Shown: positions 36,682 through 51,470 of the stretch, in pieces
Numbering within the stretch: position 1 is the first letter of the stretch
Layout: each line of letters opens with the position of its first letter
Source of the DNA: Coriaria nepalensis
Taxonomy: Eukaryota; Streptophyta; Magnoliopsida; Cucurbitales; Coriariaceae
DNA length: 64,000 nucleotides
Assembly: GCA_027186245.1 (NCBI GenBank)
Contig: CP114481.1
Coordinates: forward strand, 35,805,501 to 35,869,500
Reading direction: 5' to 3'
Translations under genes and position numbers: made by a program
The notes under the pieces: model-generated
Seen by the model: only the letters and a program-made list of their open reading frames with translations
The model's database searches: none
What the model was told of the DNA's origin: nothing

Positions 36682-39132
36682 TTGCACTACAAACACAAGT
36701 TTTGTGCAAAACTTGCAAATGATCAATGCAAGGAAAGTGTGCACTCGTTTAACCTTCAAATCATTTCAATGAGTCATTTCAAGTTAATAACTTATTTCAA
36801 AGCAAGTCGAAAGAATTCTATTTTTGCTCTACAAATGCAAGTTTTGGGCATAACTTGCAACTGATCAATGCAAGGAAAGTGTGCATTCGTTTAACCTTAA
36901 AATCATTTCAATGAGTCATTTCAAGTCAATAACTTATTTCAAAGCAAGTCGAACGAATTCAATTTTTGCAGTACAAACACAAGTTTTGTGCATAACTTGC
37001 AAATGATCAATGCAAGGAAAGTGTGCATTCGTTTGACTTAAAATCATTTCAATGAGTCATTTCAAATCAATAATTTATTTCAAAGCAAGTCGAACGGATT
37101 CAATTTTTGCACAACAAACACAAGTTTTGTGCATAACTTGCAGATGATCAATGCAAGGAAAGTGTGCATTCGTTTAACCTTAAAATCATTTCAATGAGTC
37201 ATTTCAAGTCAATAACTTATTTCAAAGCAAGTCGAACGAATTCAATTTTTGCAGTACAAACACAAGTTTTGTGCATAACTTGCGAATGATGAATGCAAGG
37301 AAAGTGTGCATTCGTTTAACCTTAAAATCATTTCAATGAGTCATTTCAAGTCAATAACTTATTTCAAAGCAAATCGAACGAAATCAATTTTTGCACTACA
37401 AACACAAGTTTTGTGCATAACTTCCAAATGATCATTGTAAGGAAAGTGTGCATTCGTTTAACCTTAAAATCATTTCAATGAGTCATTTCAAGTCAATAAG
37501 TTATTTCCAACCAAGTCGAACGAATTCAATTTTTGCACTACAAACACAAGTTTTGTGCATAACTTGCAAATGATCATTGCAAGGAAAGTGTGCATCCGTT
37601 TAACCTTAAAATCATTTCAATGAGTCATTTCAAGTCAATGACTTATTTCAAAGCAAGTTGAACGAATTCTATTTTTTCACTACAAACAGAAGTTTTTTGC
37701 ATAACTTGCAAATGATCAATGCAAGGAAAGTGTACATTCGTTTAACCTTAAAATCATTTCAATGAGTCATTTCAAGTCAATAACTTATTTCAAAGCAAGT
37801 CGAACGAATTCAATTTTTGCTCTACAAACACAAATTTTGTGCATAACTCGCAAATGATCAATGCAAGGAAAGTGTGCATTCGTTTAACTTAAAATCATTT
37901 CAATGAGTCATTTCAAGTCAATGACTTATTTCAAAGCAAGTTGAACGAATTCTATTTTTTCACTTCAAACAGAAGTTTTTTGCATAACTTGCAAATGATC
38001 AATGCAAGGAAAGTGTGCATTCGTTTAACCTTAAAATCATTTCAATGAGTCATTTCAAGTCAATAACTTATTTCAAAGCAAGTCGAACGAATTCTATTTT
38101 TGCACTACAAACACAAGTTTTGTGCATAACTTGCAAATGATCAATGCAAGGAAAGTGTGCATTCGTTTAACCTTAAAATCATTTCAATGAGTCATTTCAA
38201 GTCAATAACTTATTTCAAAGCAAGTCGAACGAATTCAATTTTTGCACTACAAACACAAGTTTTGTGCATAACTCGCAAATGATCAATGCAAGGAAAGTGT
38301 GCATTCGTTTAACTTAAAATCATTTCAATGAGTCATTTCAAGTCAATGACTTATTTCAAAGCAAGTTGAACGAATTCTATTTTTTCACTACAAACAGAAG
38401 TTTTTTGCATAACTTGCAAATGATCAATGCAAGGAAAGTGTGCATTCGTTTAACCTTAAAATCATTTCAATGAGTCATTTCAAGTCAATAACTTATTTCA
38501 AAGCAAGTCGAACGAATTCAATTTTTGCACTACAAACACAAGTTTTGTGCATAACTTGCAAATGATCAATGCAAGGAAAGTGTGCATTCGTTTAACCTTA
38601 AAATCATTTCAATGAGTCATTTCAAGTCAATAACTTATTTCAAAGCAAGTCGAACGAATTCAATTTTTGCAGTACAAACAGAAGTTTTGTGCATAACTTG
38701 CAAATGATCAATGCAAGGAAAGTGTGCATTCGTTTGACTTAAAATCATTTCAATGAGTCATTTCAAATCAATAATTTATTTCAAAGCAAGTCGAACGGAT
38801 TCAATTTTTGCACAACAAACACAAGTTTTGTGCATAACTTGCAAATGATCAATGCAAGGAAAGTGTGCATTCGTTTAACCTTAAAATCATTTCAATGAGT
38901 CATTTCAAGTCAATAACTTATTTCAAAGCAAGTCGAACGAATTCAATTTTTGCACTACAAACACAAGTTTTGTGCAAAACTTGCAAATGATCAATGCAAG
39001 GAAAGTGTGCACTCGTTTAACCTTCAAATCATTTCAATGAGTCATTTCAAGTTAATAACTTATTTCAAAGCAAGTCGAAAGAATTCTATTTTTGCTCTAC
39101 AAATGCAAGTTTTGGGCATAACTTGCAACTGA
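36682..39132 (+). repeat. 16-monomer block, copy 2
   Basis: Partner of 28010-30460 at an offset of 8672. That offset equals 61 monomers once the two 13-bp gains and the 141-bp monomers in between are allowed for. The anchor pair recurs after 2268 bp in both, which argues for duplication of a multi-kilobase block rather than independent amplification. Confidence 0.82.
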
Positions 39133-42100
39133 TCAATGCAAGGAAAGTGTGCATTCGTTTAACCTTAAAATCATTTCAATGAGTCATTTCAAGTCAATAA
39201 CTTATTTCAAAGCAAGTCGAACGAATTCAATATTTGCACTACAAACACAAGTTTTGTGCATAACTTCCAAATGATCATTGCAAGGAAAGTGTGCGTTCGT
39301 TTAACCTTAAAATCATTTCAATGAGTCATTTCAAGTCAATAACTTATTTCAAAGCAAGTCGAACGAATTCAATTTTTGCAGTACAAACAGAAGTTTTGTG
39401 CATAACTTGCAAATGATCAATGCAAGGAAAGTGTGCATTCGTTTAACCTTAAAATCATTTCAATGTGTCATTTCAAGTCAATAACTTATTTCAAAGCAAG
39501 TCGAACGAATTCAATTTTTGCAGTACAAACAGAAGTTTTGTGCATAACTTGCAAATGATCAATGCAAGGAAAGTGTGCATTCGTTTGACTTAAAATCATT
39601 TCAATGAGTCATTTCAAATCAATAATTTATTTCAAAGCAAGTCGAACGGATTCAATTTTTGCACAACGAACACAAGTTTTGTGCATAACTTGCAAATGAT
39701 CAATGCAAGGAAAGTGTGCATTCGTTTAACCTTAAAATCATTTCAATGAGTCATTTCAAGTCAATAACTTATTTCAAAGCAAGTCGAACGAATTCAATTT
39801 TTGCACTACAAACACAAGTTTTGTGCAAAACTTGCAAATGATCAATGCAAGGAAAGTGTGCACTCGTTTAACCTTCAAATCATTTCAATGAGTCATTTCA
39901 AGTTAATAACTTATTTCAAAGCAAGTCGAAAGAATTCTATTTTTGCTCTACAAATGCAAGTTCTGGGCATAACTTGCAACTGATCAATGCAAGGAAAGTG
40001 TGCATTCGTTTAACCTTAAAATCATTTCAATGAGTCATTTCAAGTCAATAACTTATTTCAAAGCAAGTCGAACGAATTCAATTTTTGCAGTACAAACAGA
40101 AGTTTTGTGCATAACTTGCAAATGATCAATGCAAGGAAAGTGTGCATTCGTTTGACTTAAAATCATTTCAATGAGTCATTTCAAATCAATAATTTATTTC
40201 AAAGCAAGTCGAACGGATTCAATTTTTGCACAACAAACACAAGTTTTGTGCATAACTTGCAGATGATCAATGCAAGGAAAGTGTGCATTCGTTTAACCTT
40301 AAAATCATTTCAATGAGTCATTTCAAGTCAGTAACTTATTTCAAAGCAAGTCGAACGAATTCAATTTTTGCACTACAAACACAAGTTTTGCGCATAACTT
40401 GCGAATGATGAATGCAAGGAAAGTGTGCATTCGTTTAACCTTAAAATCATTTCAATGAGTCATTTCAAGTCAATAAGTTATTTCCAACCAAGTCGAACGA
40501 ATTCAATTTTTGCACTACAAATACAAGTTTTTTGCATAACTTGCAAATGATCAATGCAAGGAAAGTGTGCATTCGTTTAACCTTAAAATCATTTCAATGA
40601 GTCATTTCAAGTCAATAACTTATTTCAAAGCAAGTCCAACGAATTCAATTTTTGCACTACAAACACAAGTTTTGTGCATAACTTGCAAATGATCAATGCA
40701 AGGAAAGTGTGCATTCGTTTAACCTTAAAATCATTTCAATGAGTCATTTCAAGTCAATAACTTATTTCAAAGCAAGTCGAACGAATTCAATTTTTGCAGT
40801 ACAAACAGAAGTTTTGTGCATAACTTGCAAATGATCAATGCAAGGAAAGTGTGCATTCGTTTGACTTAAAATCATTTCAATGAGTCATTTCAAATCAATA
40901 ATTTATTTCAAAGCAAGTCGAACGGATTCAATTTTTGCACAACAAACACAAGTTTTGTGCATAACTTGCAAATGATCAATGCAAGGAAAGTGTGCATTCG
41001 TTTAACCTTAAAATCATTTCAATGAGTCATTTCAAGTCAATAATTTATTTAAAAGCAAGTCGAACGAATTCAATTTTTGCACTACAAACACAAGTTTTGT
41101 GCAAAACATGCAAATGATCAATGCAAGGAAAGTGTGCACTCGTTTAACCTTCAAATCATTTCAATGAGTCATTTCAAGTTAATAACTTATTTCAAAGCAA
41201 GTCGAACGAATTCAATTTTTGCACTACAAACACAAGTTTTGTGCATAACTTTCAAATGATCATTGGAAGGAAAGTGTGCATTCGTTTATACTTAAAATCA
41301 TTTCAATGAGTCATTTCAAGTCAATAACTTATTTCAAAGCAAGTCGAACGAATTCAATTTTTGCAGTACAAACAGAAGTTTTGTGCATAACTTGCAAATG
41401 ATCAATGCAAGGAAAGTGTGCATTCGTTTGACTTAAAATCATTTCAATGAGTCATTTCAAATCAATAATTTATTTCAAAGCAAGTCGAACGGATTCAATT
41501 TTTGCACAACAAACACAAGTTTTGTGCATAACTTGCAGATGATCAATGCAAGGAAAGTGTGCATTCGTTTAACCTTAAAATCATTTCAATGAGTCATTTC
41601 AAGTCAATAACTTATTTCAAAGCAAGTCGAACTAATTCAATTTTTGCACTACAAACACAAGTTTTGTGCATAACTTGCGAATGATGAATGCAAGGAAAGT
41701 GTGCATTCGTTTAACCTTAAAATCATTTCAATGAGTCATTTCAAGTCAATAACTTATTTCAAAGCAAATCGAACGAAATCAATTTTTGCACTACAAACAC
41801 AAGTTTTGTGCATAACTTCCAAATGATCATTGTAAGGAAAGTGTGCATTCGTTTAACCTTAAAATCATTTCAATGAGTCATTTCAAGTCAATAAGTTATT
41901 TCCAACCAAGTCGAACGAATTCAATTTTTGCACTACAAACACAAGTTTTGTGCATAACTTGCAAATGATCATTGGAAGGAAAGTGTGCATTCGTTTAACC
42001 TTAAAATCATTTCAATGAGTCATTTCAAGTCAATAACTTATTTCAAAGCAAGTCGAACGAATTCTATTTTTGCACTACAAACACAAGTTTTGTGCATAAC

Positions 42101-42536
42101 TTGCAAGTGATCAATGCAAGGAAAGTGTGCATTCGTTTAACCTTAAAATCATTTCAATGAGTCATTTCAAGTCAATAACTTATTTCAAAGCAAGTCGAAC
42201 GAATTCAATTTTTGCACTACAAACACAAGTTTTGTGCATAACTTCCAAATGATCATTGTAAGGAAAGTGTGCATTCGTTTAACCTTAAAATCATTTCAAT
42301 GAGTCATTTCAAGTCAATAAGTTATTTCCAACCAAGTCGAACGAATTCAATTTTTGCACTACAAACACAAGTTTTGTGCATAACTTGCAAATGATCATTG
42401 CAAGGAAAGTGTGCATTCGTTTAACCTTAAAATCATTTCAATGAGTCATTTCAAGTCAATGACTTATTTCAAAGCAAGTTGAACGAATTCTATTTTTTCA
42501 CTACAAACAGAAGTTTTTTGCATAACTTGCAAATGA
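39133..42536 (+). repeat. Mosaic resembling 25.4-28 kb
   Basis: Anchors at 39801 and 41077 are 1276 bp (9 monomers) apart, as at 25459 and 26735. The offset between these pairs is 14342. The private AGTCAGTAACTT plus TTTTGCGCATAAC pair recurs in both (26046 and 40388). Toward the right end the region passes into the 22-monomer higher-order repeat. Confidence 0.8.
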
Positions 42537-45500
42537 TCAATGCAAGGAAAGTGTACATTCGTTTAACCTTAAAATCATTTCAATGAGTCATTTCAAGTCA
42601 ATAACTTATTTCAAAGCAAGTCGAACGAATTCAATTTTTGCGCTACAAACACAAGTTTTGTGCATAACTCGCAAATGATCAATGCAAGGAAAGTGTGCAT
42701 TCGTTTAACTTAAAATCATTTCAATGAGTCATTTCAAGTCAATGACTTATTTCAAAGCAAGTTGAACGAATTCTATTTTTTCACTTCAAACAGAAGTTTT
42801 TTGCATAACTTGCAAATGATCAATGCAAGGAAAGTGTGCATTCGTTTAACCTTAAAATCATTTCAATGAGTCATTTCAAGTCAATAACTTATTTCAAAGC
42901 AAGTCGAACGAATTCAATTTTTGCACTACAAACACAAGTTTTGTGCATAACTTCCAAATGATCATTGCAAGGAAAGTGTGCATTCGTTTAACCTTAAAAT
43001 CATTTCAATGAGTCATTTCAAGTCAATAACTTATTTCAAAGCAAGTCGAATGAATTCTATTTTTTCACTACAAACAGAAGTTTTTTGCATAACTTGAAAA
43101 TGATCATTGCAAGGAAAGTGTGCATTCGTTTAACCTTAAAATCATTTCAATGAGTCATTTCAAGTCAATAACTTATTTCAAAGCAAGTCGAACGAATTCT
43201 ATTTTTTCACTACAAACAGAAGTTTTTTGCTTAACTTGCAAATGATCAATGCAAGGAAAGTGTGCATTCGTTTAACCTTTAAATCATTTCAATGAGTCAT
43301 TTCAAGTCAATAACTTATTTCAAAGCAAGTCGAACAAATTCTATTTTTGCACTACAAACACAAGTTTTGTGCATAAGTTGCAAATGATCAATGCAAGGAA
43401 AGTGTGCACTCGTTTAACCTTCAAATCATTTCAATGAGTCATTTCAAGTTAATAACTTATTTCAAAGCAAGTCGAACGAATTCAATTTTTGCACTACAAA
43501 CACAAGTTTTGTGCATAACTTTCAAATGATCATTGCAAGGAAAGTGTGCATTCGTTTAACCTTAAAATCATTTCAATGAGTCATTTCAAGTCAATAACTT
43601 ATTTCAAAGCAAGTCGAACGAATTCTATTTTTGCACTACAAACACAAGTTTTGTGCATAACTTGCAAGTGATCAATGCAAGGAAAGTGTGCATTCGTTTA
43701 ACCTTAAAATCATTTCAATGAGTCATTCCAAGTCAATAACTTATTTCAAAGCAAGTCGAACGAATTCTATTTTTGCACTACAAACACAAGTTTTGTGCAT
43801 AACTTGCAAATAATCAATGCAAGGAAAGTGTGCATTCGTTTAACTTAAAATCATTTCAATGAGTCATTTCAAGTCAATGACTTATTTCAAAGCAAGTTGA
43901 ACGAATTCTATTTTTTCACTACAAACACAAGTTTTGTGCATAACTTGCAAATGATCAATGCAAGGAAAGTGTGCATTCGTTTAACCTTAAAATCATTTCA
44001 ATGAGTCATTTCAAGTCAATAACTTATTTCAAAGCAAGTCGAACGAAATCAATTTTTGCACTACAAACACAAGTTTTGTGCATAACTTCCAAATGATCAT
44101 TGCAAGGAAAGTGTGCGTTCGTTTAACCTTAAAATCATTTCAATGAGTCATTTCAAGTCAATAACTTATTTCAAAGCAAGTCGAACGAATTCAATTTTTG
44201 CACTACAAACACAAGTTTTTTGCATAACTTGCAAATGATCAATGCCAGGAAAGTGTGCATTCGTTTAACTTAAAATCATTTCAATGAGTCATTTCAAGTC
44301 AATGACTTATTTCAAAGCAAGTTGAACGAATTCTATTTTTTCACTACAAACACAAGTTTTGTGCATAACTTGCAAATGATCAATGCAAGGAAAGTGTGCA
44401 TTCGTTTAACTTAAAATCATTTCAATGAGTCATTTCAAGTTAATAACTTATTTCAAAGCAAGTTGAACGAATTCAATTTTTGCACTACAAACACAAGTTT
44501 TGTGCATAACTTTCAAATGATCATTGGAAGGAAAGTGTGCATTCGTCTAACCTTAAAATCATTTCAATGAGTCATTTCAAGTCAATAACTTATTTCAAAG
44601 CAAGTCGAACGAATTCTACTTTTGCACTAAGAACACAAGTTTTGTGCATAACTTGCAAGTGATCAATGCAAGGAAAGTGTGCATTCGTTTAACCTTAAAA
44701 TCATTTCAATGAGTCATTTCAAGTCAATAACTTATTTCAAAGCAAGTCGAACGAATTCAATTTTTGCACTACAAACACAAGTTTTGTGCATAACATGCAG
44801 ATGATCAATGCAAGGAAAGTGTGCATTCGTTTAACCTTAAAATCATTTCAATGAGTCATTTCAAGTCAATAACTTATTTCAAAGCAAGTCGAACGAATTC
44901 AATTTTTGCAGTACAAACAGAAGTTTTGTGCATAACTTGCAAATGATCAATGCAAGGAAAGTGTGCATTCGTTTGACTTAAAATCATTTCAATGAGTCAT
45001 TTCAAATCAATAATTTATTTCAAAGCAAGTCGAACGGATTCAATTTTTGCACAACAAACACAAGTTTTGTGCATAACTTGCAGATGATCCATGCAAGGAA
45101 AGTGTGCATTCGTTTAACCTTAAAATCATTTCAATGAGTCATTTCAAGTCAATAACTTATTTCAAAGCAAGTCGAACGAATTCAATTTTTGCACTACAAA
45201 CACAAGTTTTGTGCATAACTTGCGAATGATGAATGCAAGGAAAGTGTGCATTCGTTTAACCTTAAAATCATTTCAACGAGTCATTTCAAGTCAATAACTT
45301 ATTTCAAAGCAAATCGAACGAAATCAATTTTTGCACTACAAACACAAGTTTTGTGCATAACTTCCAAATGATCATTGTAAGGAAAGTGTGCATTCGTTTA
45401 ACCTTAAAATCATTTCAATGAGTCATTTCAAGTCAATAAGTTATTTCCAACCAAGTCGAACGAATTCAATTTTTGCACTACAAACACAAGTTTTGTGCAT

Positions 45501-45655
45501 AACTTGCAAATGATCATTGCAAGGAAAGTGTGCATTCGTTTAACCTTAAAATCATTTCAATGAGTCATTTCAAGTCAATGACTTATTTCAAAGCAAGTTG
45601 AACGAATTCTATTTTTTCACTACAAACAGAAGTTTTTTGCATAACTTGCAAATGA
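42537..45655 (+). repeat. 22-monomer higher-order repeat, copy I (3119 bp)
   Basis: The unit is measured from the TCAATGCAAGGAAAGTGTAC marker (GTGTACATTCG instead of GTGTGCATTCG) at 42537 to its next occurrence at 45656. A second marker, TTTTTTGCTTAACTTGC, lies 692 bp inside (43229). The same spacing is found in copies III, IV and V. The variant GTGTGCGTTCG lies at 44111 and CGTCTAACC at 44544. Confidence 0.92.
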
Positions 45656-48600
45656 TCAATGCAAGGAAAGTGTACATTCGTTTAACCTTAAAATCATTTC
45701 AATGAGTCATTTCAAGTCAATAACTTATTTCAAAGCAAGTCGAACGAATTCAATTTTTGCGCTACAAACACAAGTTTTGTGCATAACTCGCAAATGATCA
45801 ATGCAAGGAAAGTGTGCATTCGTTTAACTTAAAATCATTTCAATGAGTCATTTCAAGTCAATGACTTATTTCAAAGCAAGTTGAACGAATTCTATTTTTT
45901 CACTTCAAACAGAAGTTTTTTGCATAACTTGCAAATGATCAATGCAAGGAAAGTGTGCATTCGTTTAACCTTAAAATCATTTCAATGAGTCATTTCAAGT
46001 CAATAACTTATTTCAAAGCAAGTCGAACGAATTCAATTTTTGCACTACAAACACAAGTTTTGTGCATAACTTCCAAATGATCATTGCAAGGAAAGTGTGC
46101 ATTCGTTTAACCTTAAAATCATTTCAATGAGTCATTTCAAGTCAATAACTTATTTCAAAGCAAGTCGAATGAATTCTATTTTTTCACTACAAACAGAAGT
46201 TTTTTGCATAACTTGCAAATGATCATTGCAAGGAAAGTGTGCATTCGTTTAACCTTAAAATCATTTCAATGAGTCATTTCAAGTCAATAACTTATTTCAA
46301 AGCAAGTCGAACGAATTCATTTTTTGCACTACAAACACAAGTTTTGTGCATAACTTGCAAATGATCAATGCAAGGAAAGTGTGCATTCGTTTAACCTTAA
46401 AATCATTTCAACGAGTCATTTCAAGTCAATAACTTATTTCAAAGCAAGTCGAACGAATTCAATTTTTGTAGTACAAACAGAAGTTTTGTGCATAACTTGC
46501 AAATGTTCAATGCAAGGAAAGTGTGCATTCGTTTGACTTAAAATCATTTCAATGAGTCATTTCAAATCAATAATTTATTTCAAAGCAAGTCGAACGAATT
46601 CTATTTTTGCACTACAAACACAAGTTTTGTGCATAACTTGCAAGTGATCAATGCAAGGAAAGTGTGCATTCGTTTAACCTTAAAATCATTTCAATGAGTC
46701 ATTTCAAGTCAATAACTTATTTCAAAGCAAATCGAACGAAATCAATTTTTGCACTACAAACACAAGTTTTGTGCATAACTTCCAAATGATCATTGTAAGG
46801 AAAGTGTGCATTCGTTTAACCTTAAAATCATTTCAATGAGTCATTTCAAGTCAATAAGTTATTTCCAACCAAGTCGAACGAATTCAATTTTTGCACTACA
46901 AACACAAGTTTTGTGCATAACTTGCAAATGATCATTGCAAGGAAAGTGTGCATTCGTTTAACCTTAAAATCATTTCAATGAGTCATTTCAAGTCAATGAC
47001 TTATTTCAAAGCAAGTTGAACGAATTCTATTTTTTCACTACAAACAGAAGTTTTTTGCATAACTTGCAAATGATCAATGCAAGGAAAGTGTACATTCGTT
47101 TAACCTTAAAATCATTTCAATGAGTCATTTCAAGTCAATAACTTATTTCAAAGCAAGTCGAACGAATTCAATTTTTGCACTACAAACACAAGTTTTGTGC
47201 ATAACTCGCAAATGATCAATGCAAGGAAAGTGTGCATTCGTTTAACTTAAAATCATTTCAATGAGTCATTTCAAGTCAATGACTTATTTCAAAGCAAGTT
47301 GAACGAATTCTATTTTTTCACTTCAAACAGAAGTTTTTTGCATAACTTGCAAATGATCAATGCAAGGAAAGTGTGCATTCGTTTAACCTTAAAATCATTT
47401 CAATGAGTCATTTCAAGTCAATAACTTATTTCAAAGCAAGTCGAACGAATTCAATTTTTGCACTACAAACACAAGTTTTGTGCATAACTTCCAAATGATC
47501 ATTGCAAGGAAAGTGTGCATTCGTTTAACCTTAAAATCATTTCAATGAGTCATTTCAAGTCAATAACTTATTTCAAAGCAAGTCGAATGAATTCTATTTT
47601 TTCACTACAAACAGAAGTTTTTTGCATAACTTGCAAATGATCATTGCAAGGAAAGTGTGCATTCGTTTAACCTTAAAATCATTTCAATGAGTCATTTCAA
47701 GTCAATAACTTATTTCAAAGCAAGTCGAACGAATTCATTTTTTGCACTACAAACACAAGTTTTGTGCATAACTTGCAAATGATCAATGCAAGGAAAGTGT
47801 GCATTCGTTTAACCTTAAAATCATTTCAATGAGTCATTTCAAGTCAATAACTTATTTCAAAGCAAGTCGAACGAATTCAATTTTTGTAGTACAAACAGAA
47901 GTTTTGTGCATAACTTGCAAATGTTCAATGCAAGGAAAGTGTGCATTCGTTTGACTTAAAATCATTTCAATGAGTCATTTCAAATCAATAATTTATTTCA
48001 AAGCAAGTCGAACGGATTCAATTTTTGCACAACAAACACAAGTTTTGTGCATAACTTGCAAATGATCAATGCAAGGAAAGTGTGCATTCGTTTAACCTTA
48101 AAATCATTTCAATGAGTCATTTCAAGTCAATAACTTATTTCAAAGCAAGTCGAACGAATTCAATTTTTGCACTACAAACACAAGTTTTGTGCATAACTTG
48201 CAAATGATCAATGCAAGGAAAGTGTGCACTCGTTTAACCTTCAAATCATTTCAATGAGTCATTTCAAGTTAATAACTTATTTCAAAGCAAGTCGAACGAA
48301 TTCAATTTTTGCACTACAAACACAAGTTTTGTGCATAACTTTCAAATGATCATTGGAAGGAAAGTGTGCATTCGTTTAACCTTAAAATCATTTCAATGAG
48401 TCATTTCAAGTCAATAACTTATTTCAAAGCAAGTCGAACGAATTCTATTTTTGCACTACAAACACAAGTTTTGTGCATAACTTGCAAGTGATCAATGCAA
48501 GGAAAGTGTGCATTCGTTTAACCTTAAAATCATTTCAATGAGTCATTTCAAGTCAGTAACTTATTTCAAAGCAAGTCGAATGAATTCTATTTTTTCACTA

Positions 48601-51470
48601 CAAACAGAAGTTTTTTGCATAACTTGCAAATGATCATTGCAAGGAAAGTGTGCATTCGTTTAACCTTAAAATCATTTCAATGAGTCATTTCAAGTCAATA
48701 ACTTATTTCAAAGCAAGTCGAACGAATTCATTTTTTGCACTACAAACACAAGTTTTGTGCATAACTTGCAAATGATCAATGCAAGGAAAGTGTGCATTCG
48801 TTTAACCTTAAAATCATTTCAATGAGTCATTTCAAGTCAATAACTTATTTCAAAGCAAGTCGAACGAATTCAATTTTTGCACTACAAACACAAGTTTTGT
48901 GCATAACTTGCAAATGATCATTGCAAGGAAAGTGTGCATTCGTTTAACCTTAAAATCATTTCAATGAGTCATTTCAAGTCAATGACTTATTTCAAAGCAA
49001 GTTGAACGAATTCTATTTTTTCACTACAAACAGAAGTTTTTTGCATAACTTGCAAATGATCAATGCAAGGAAAGTGTACATTCGTTTAACCTTAAAATCA
49101 TTTCAATGAGTCATTTCAAGTCAATAACTTATTTCAAAGCAAGTCGAACGAATTCAATTTTTGCACTACAAACACAAGTTTTGTGCATAACTCGCAAATG
49201 ATCAATGCAAGGAAAGTGTGCATTCGTTTAACTTAAAATCATTTCAATGAGTCATTTCAAGTCAATGACTTATTTCAAAGCAAGTTGAACGAATTCTATT
49301 TTTTCACTTCAAACAGAAGTTTTTTGCATAACTTGCAAATGATCAATGCAAGGAAAGTGTGCATTCGTTTAACCTTAAAATCATTTCAATGAGTCATTTC
49401 AAGTCAATAACTTATTTCAAAGCAAGTCGAACGAATTCAATTTTTGCACTACAAACACAAGTTTTGTGCATAACTTCCAAATGATCATTGCAAGGAAAGT
49501 GTGCATTCGTTTAACCTTAAAATCATTTCAATGAGTCATTTCAAGTCAATAACTTATTTCAAAGCAAGTCGAATGAATTCTATTTTTTCACTACAAACAG
49601 AAGTTTTTTGCATAACTTGCAAATGATCATTGCTAGGAAAGTGTGCATTCGTTTAACCTTAAAATCATTTCAATGAGTCATTTCAAGTCAATAACTTATT
49701 TCAAAGCAAGTCGAACGAATTCATTTTTTGCACTACAAACACAAGTTTTGTGCATAACTTGCAAATGATCAATGCAAGGAAAGTGTGCATTCGTTTAACC
49801 TTAAAATCATTTCAATGAGTCATTTCAAGTCAATAACTTATTTCAAAGCAAGTCGAACGAATTCAATTTTTGTAGTACAAACAGAAGTTTTGTGCATAAC
49901 TTGCAAATGTTCAATGCAAGGAAAGTGTGCATTCGTTTGACTTAAAATCATTTCAATGAGTCATTTCAAATCAATAATTTATTTCAAAGCAAGTCGAACG
50001 GATTCAATTTTTGCACAACAAACACAAGTTTTGTGCATAACTTGCAAATGATCAATGCAAGGAAAGTGTGCATTCGTTTAACCTTAAAATCATTTCAATG
50101 AGTCATTTCAAGTCAATAACTTATTTCAAAGCAAGTCGAACGAATTCAATTTTTGCACTACAAACACAAGTTTTGTGCATAACTTGCAAATGATCAATGC
50201 AAGGAAAGTGTGCACTCGTTTAACCTTCAAATCATTTCAATGAGTCATTTCAAGTTAATAACTTATTTCAAAGCAAGTCGAACGAATTCAATTTTTGCAC
50301 TACAAACACAAGTTTTGTGCATAACTTTCAAATGATCATTGGAAGGAAAGTGTGCATTCGTTTAACCTTAAAATCATTTCAATGAGTCATTTCAAGTCAA
50401 TAACTTATTTCAAAGCAAGTCGAACGAATTCTATTTTTGCACTACAAACACAAGTTTTGTGCATAACTTGCAAGTGATCAATGCAAGGAAAGTGTGCATT
50501 CGTTTAACCTTAAAATCATTTCAATGAGTCATTTCAAGTCAATAACTTATTTCAAAGCAAGTCGAACGAATTCAATTTTTGCACTACAAACACAAGTTTT
50601 GTGCATAACATGCAGATGATCAATGCAAGGAAAGTGTGCATTCGTTTAACCTTAAAATCATTTCAATGAGTCATTTCAAGTCAATAACTTATTTCAAAGC
50701 AAGTCGAACGAATTCAATTTTTGCAGTACAAACAGAAGTTTTGTGCATAACTTGCAAATGATCAATGCAAGGAAAGTGTGCATTCGTTTGACTTAAAATC
50801 ATTTCAATGAGTCATTTCAAATCAATAATTTATTTCAAAGCAAGTCGAACGGATTCAATTTTTGCACAACAAACACAAGTTTTGTGCATAACTTGCAGAT
50901 GATCCATGCAAGTAAAGTGTGCATTCGTTTAACCTTAAAATCATTTCAATGAGTCATTTCAAGTCAATAACTTATTTCAAAGCAAGTCGAACGAATTCAA
51001 TTTTTGCACTACAAACACAAGTTTTGTGCATAACTTGCGAATGATGAATGCAAGGAAAGTGTGCATTCGTTTAACTTTAAAATCATTTCAATGAGTCATT
51101 TCAAGTCAATAACTTATTTCAAAGGAAATCGAACGAAATCAATTTTTGCACTACAAACACAAGTTTTGTGCATAACTTCCAAATGATCATTGTAAGGAAA
51201 GTGTGCATTCGTTTAACCTTAAAATCATTTCAATGAGTCATTTCAAGTCAATAAGTTATTTCCAACCAAGTCGAACGAATTCAATTTTTGCACTACAAAC
51301 ACAAGTTTTGTGCATAACTTGCAAATGATCATTGCAAGGAAAGTGTGCATTCGTTTAACCTTAAAATCATTTCAATGAGTCATTTCAAGTCAATGACTTA
51401 TTTCAAAGCAAGTTGAACGAATTCTATTTTTTCACTACAAACAGAAGTTTTTTGCATAACTTGCAAATGA
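45656..51470 (+). repeat. Rearranged higher-order repeat segment (10, 14 and 17 monomers)
   Basis: The GTGTACATTCG marker recurs at 45656, 47074, 49060 and 51471, giving steps of 1418, 1986 and 2411 bp. The GCTTAAC marker is absent throughout. In its place is a private GAATTCATTTTTTGC monomer, found at 46315, 47733, 48726 and 49719 (steps 1418, 993 and 993, or 10, 7 and 7 monomers). The whole segment totals 41 monomers and behaves as partly duplicated, partly deleted copies of the 22-monomer unit. Confidence 0.88.

Noticed and set aside
23191..41259. Series of near-identical 60-codon open frames starting ATGCACTACAAAC on shifted copies, as a gene family
   Set aside because: The repeated peptide is a consequence of the GTGCAAAACTTGC anchor monomer removing a stop. 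Position and spacing follow satellite blocks exactly, and the frames end at the TGA inside AAATGATCA of the next monomer.
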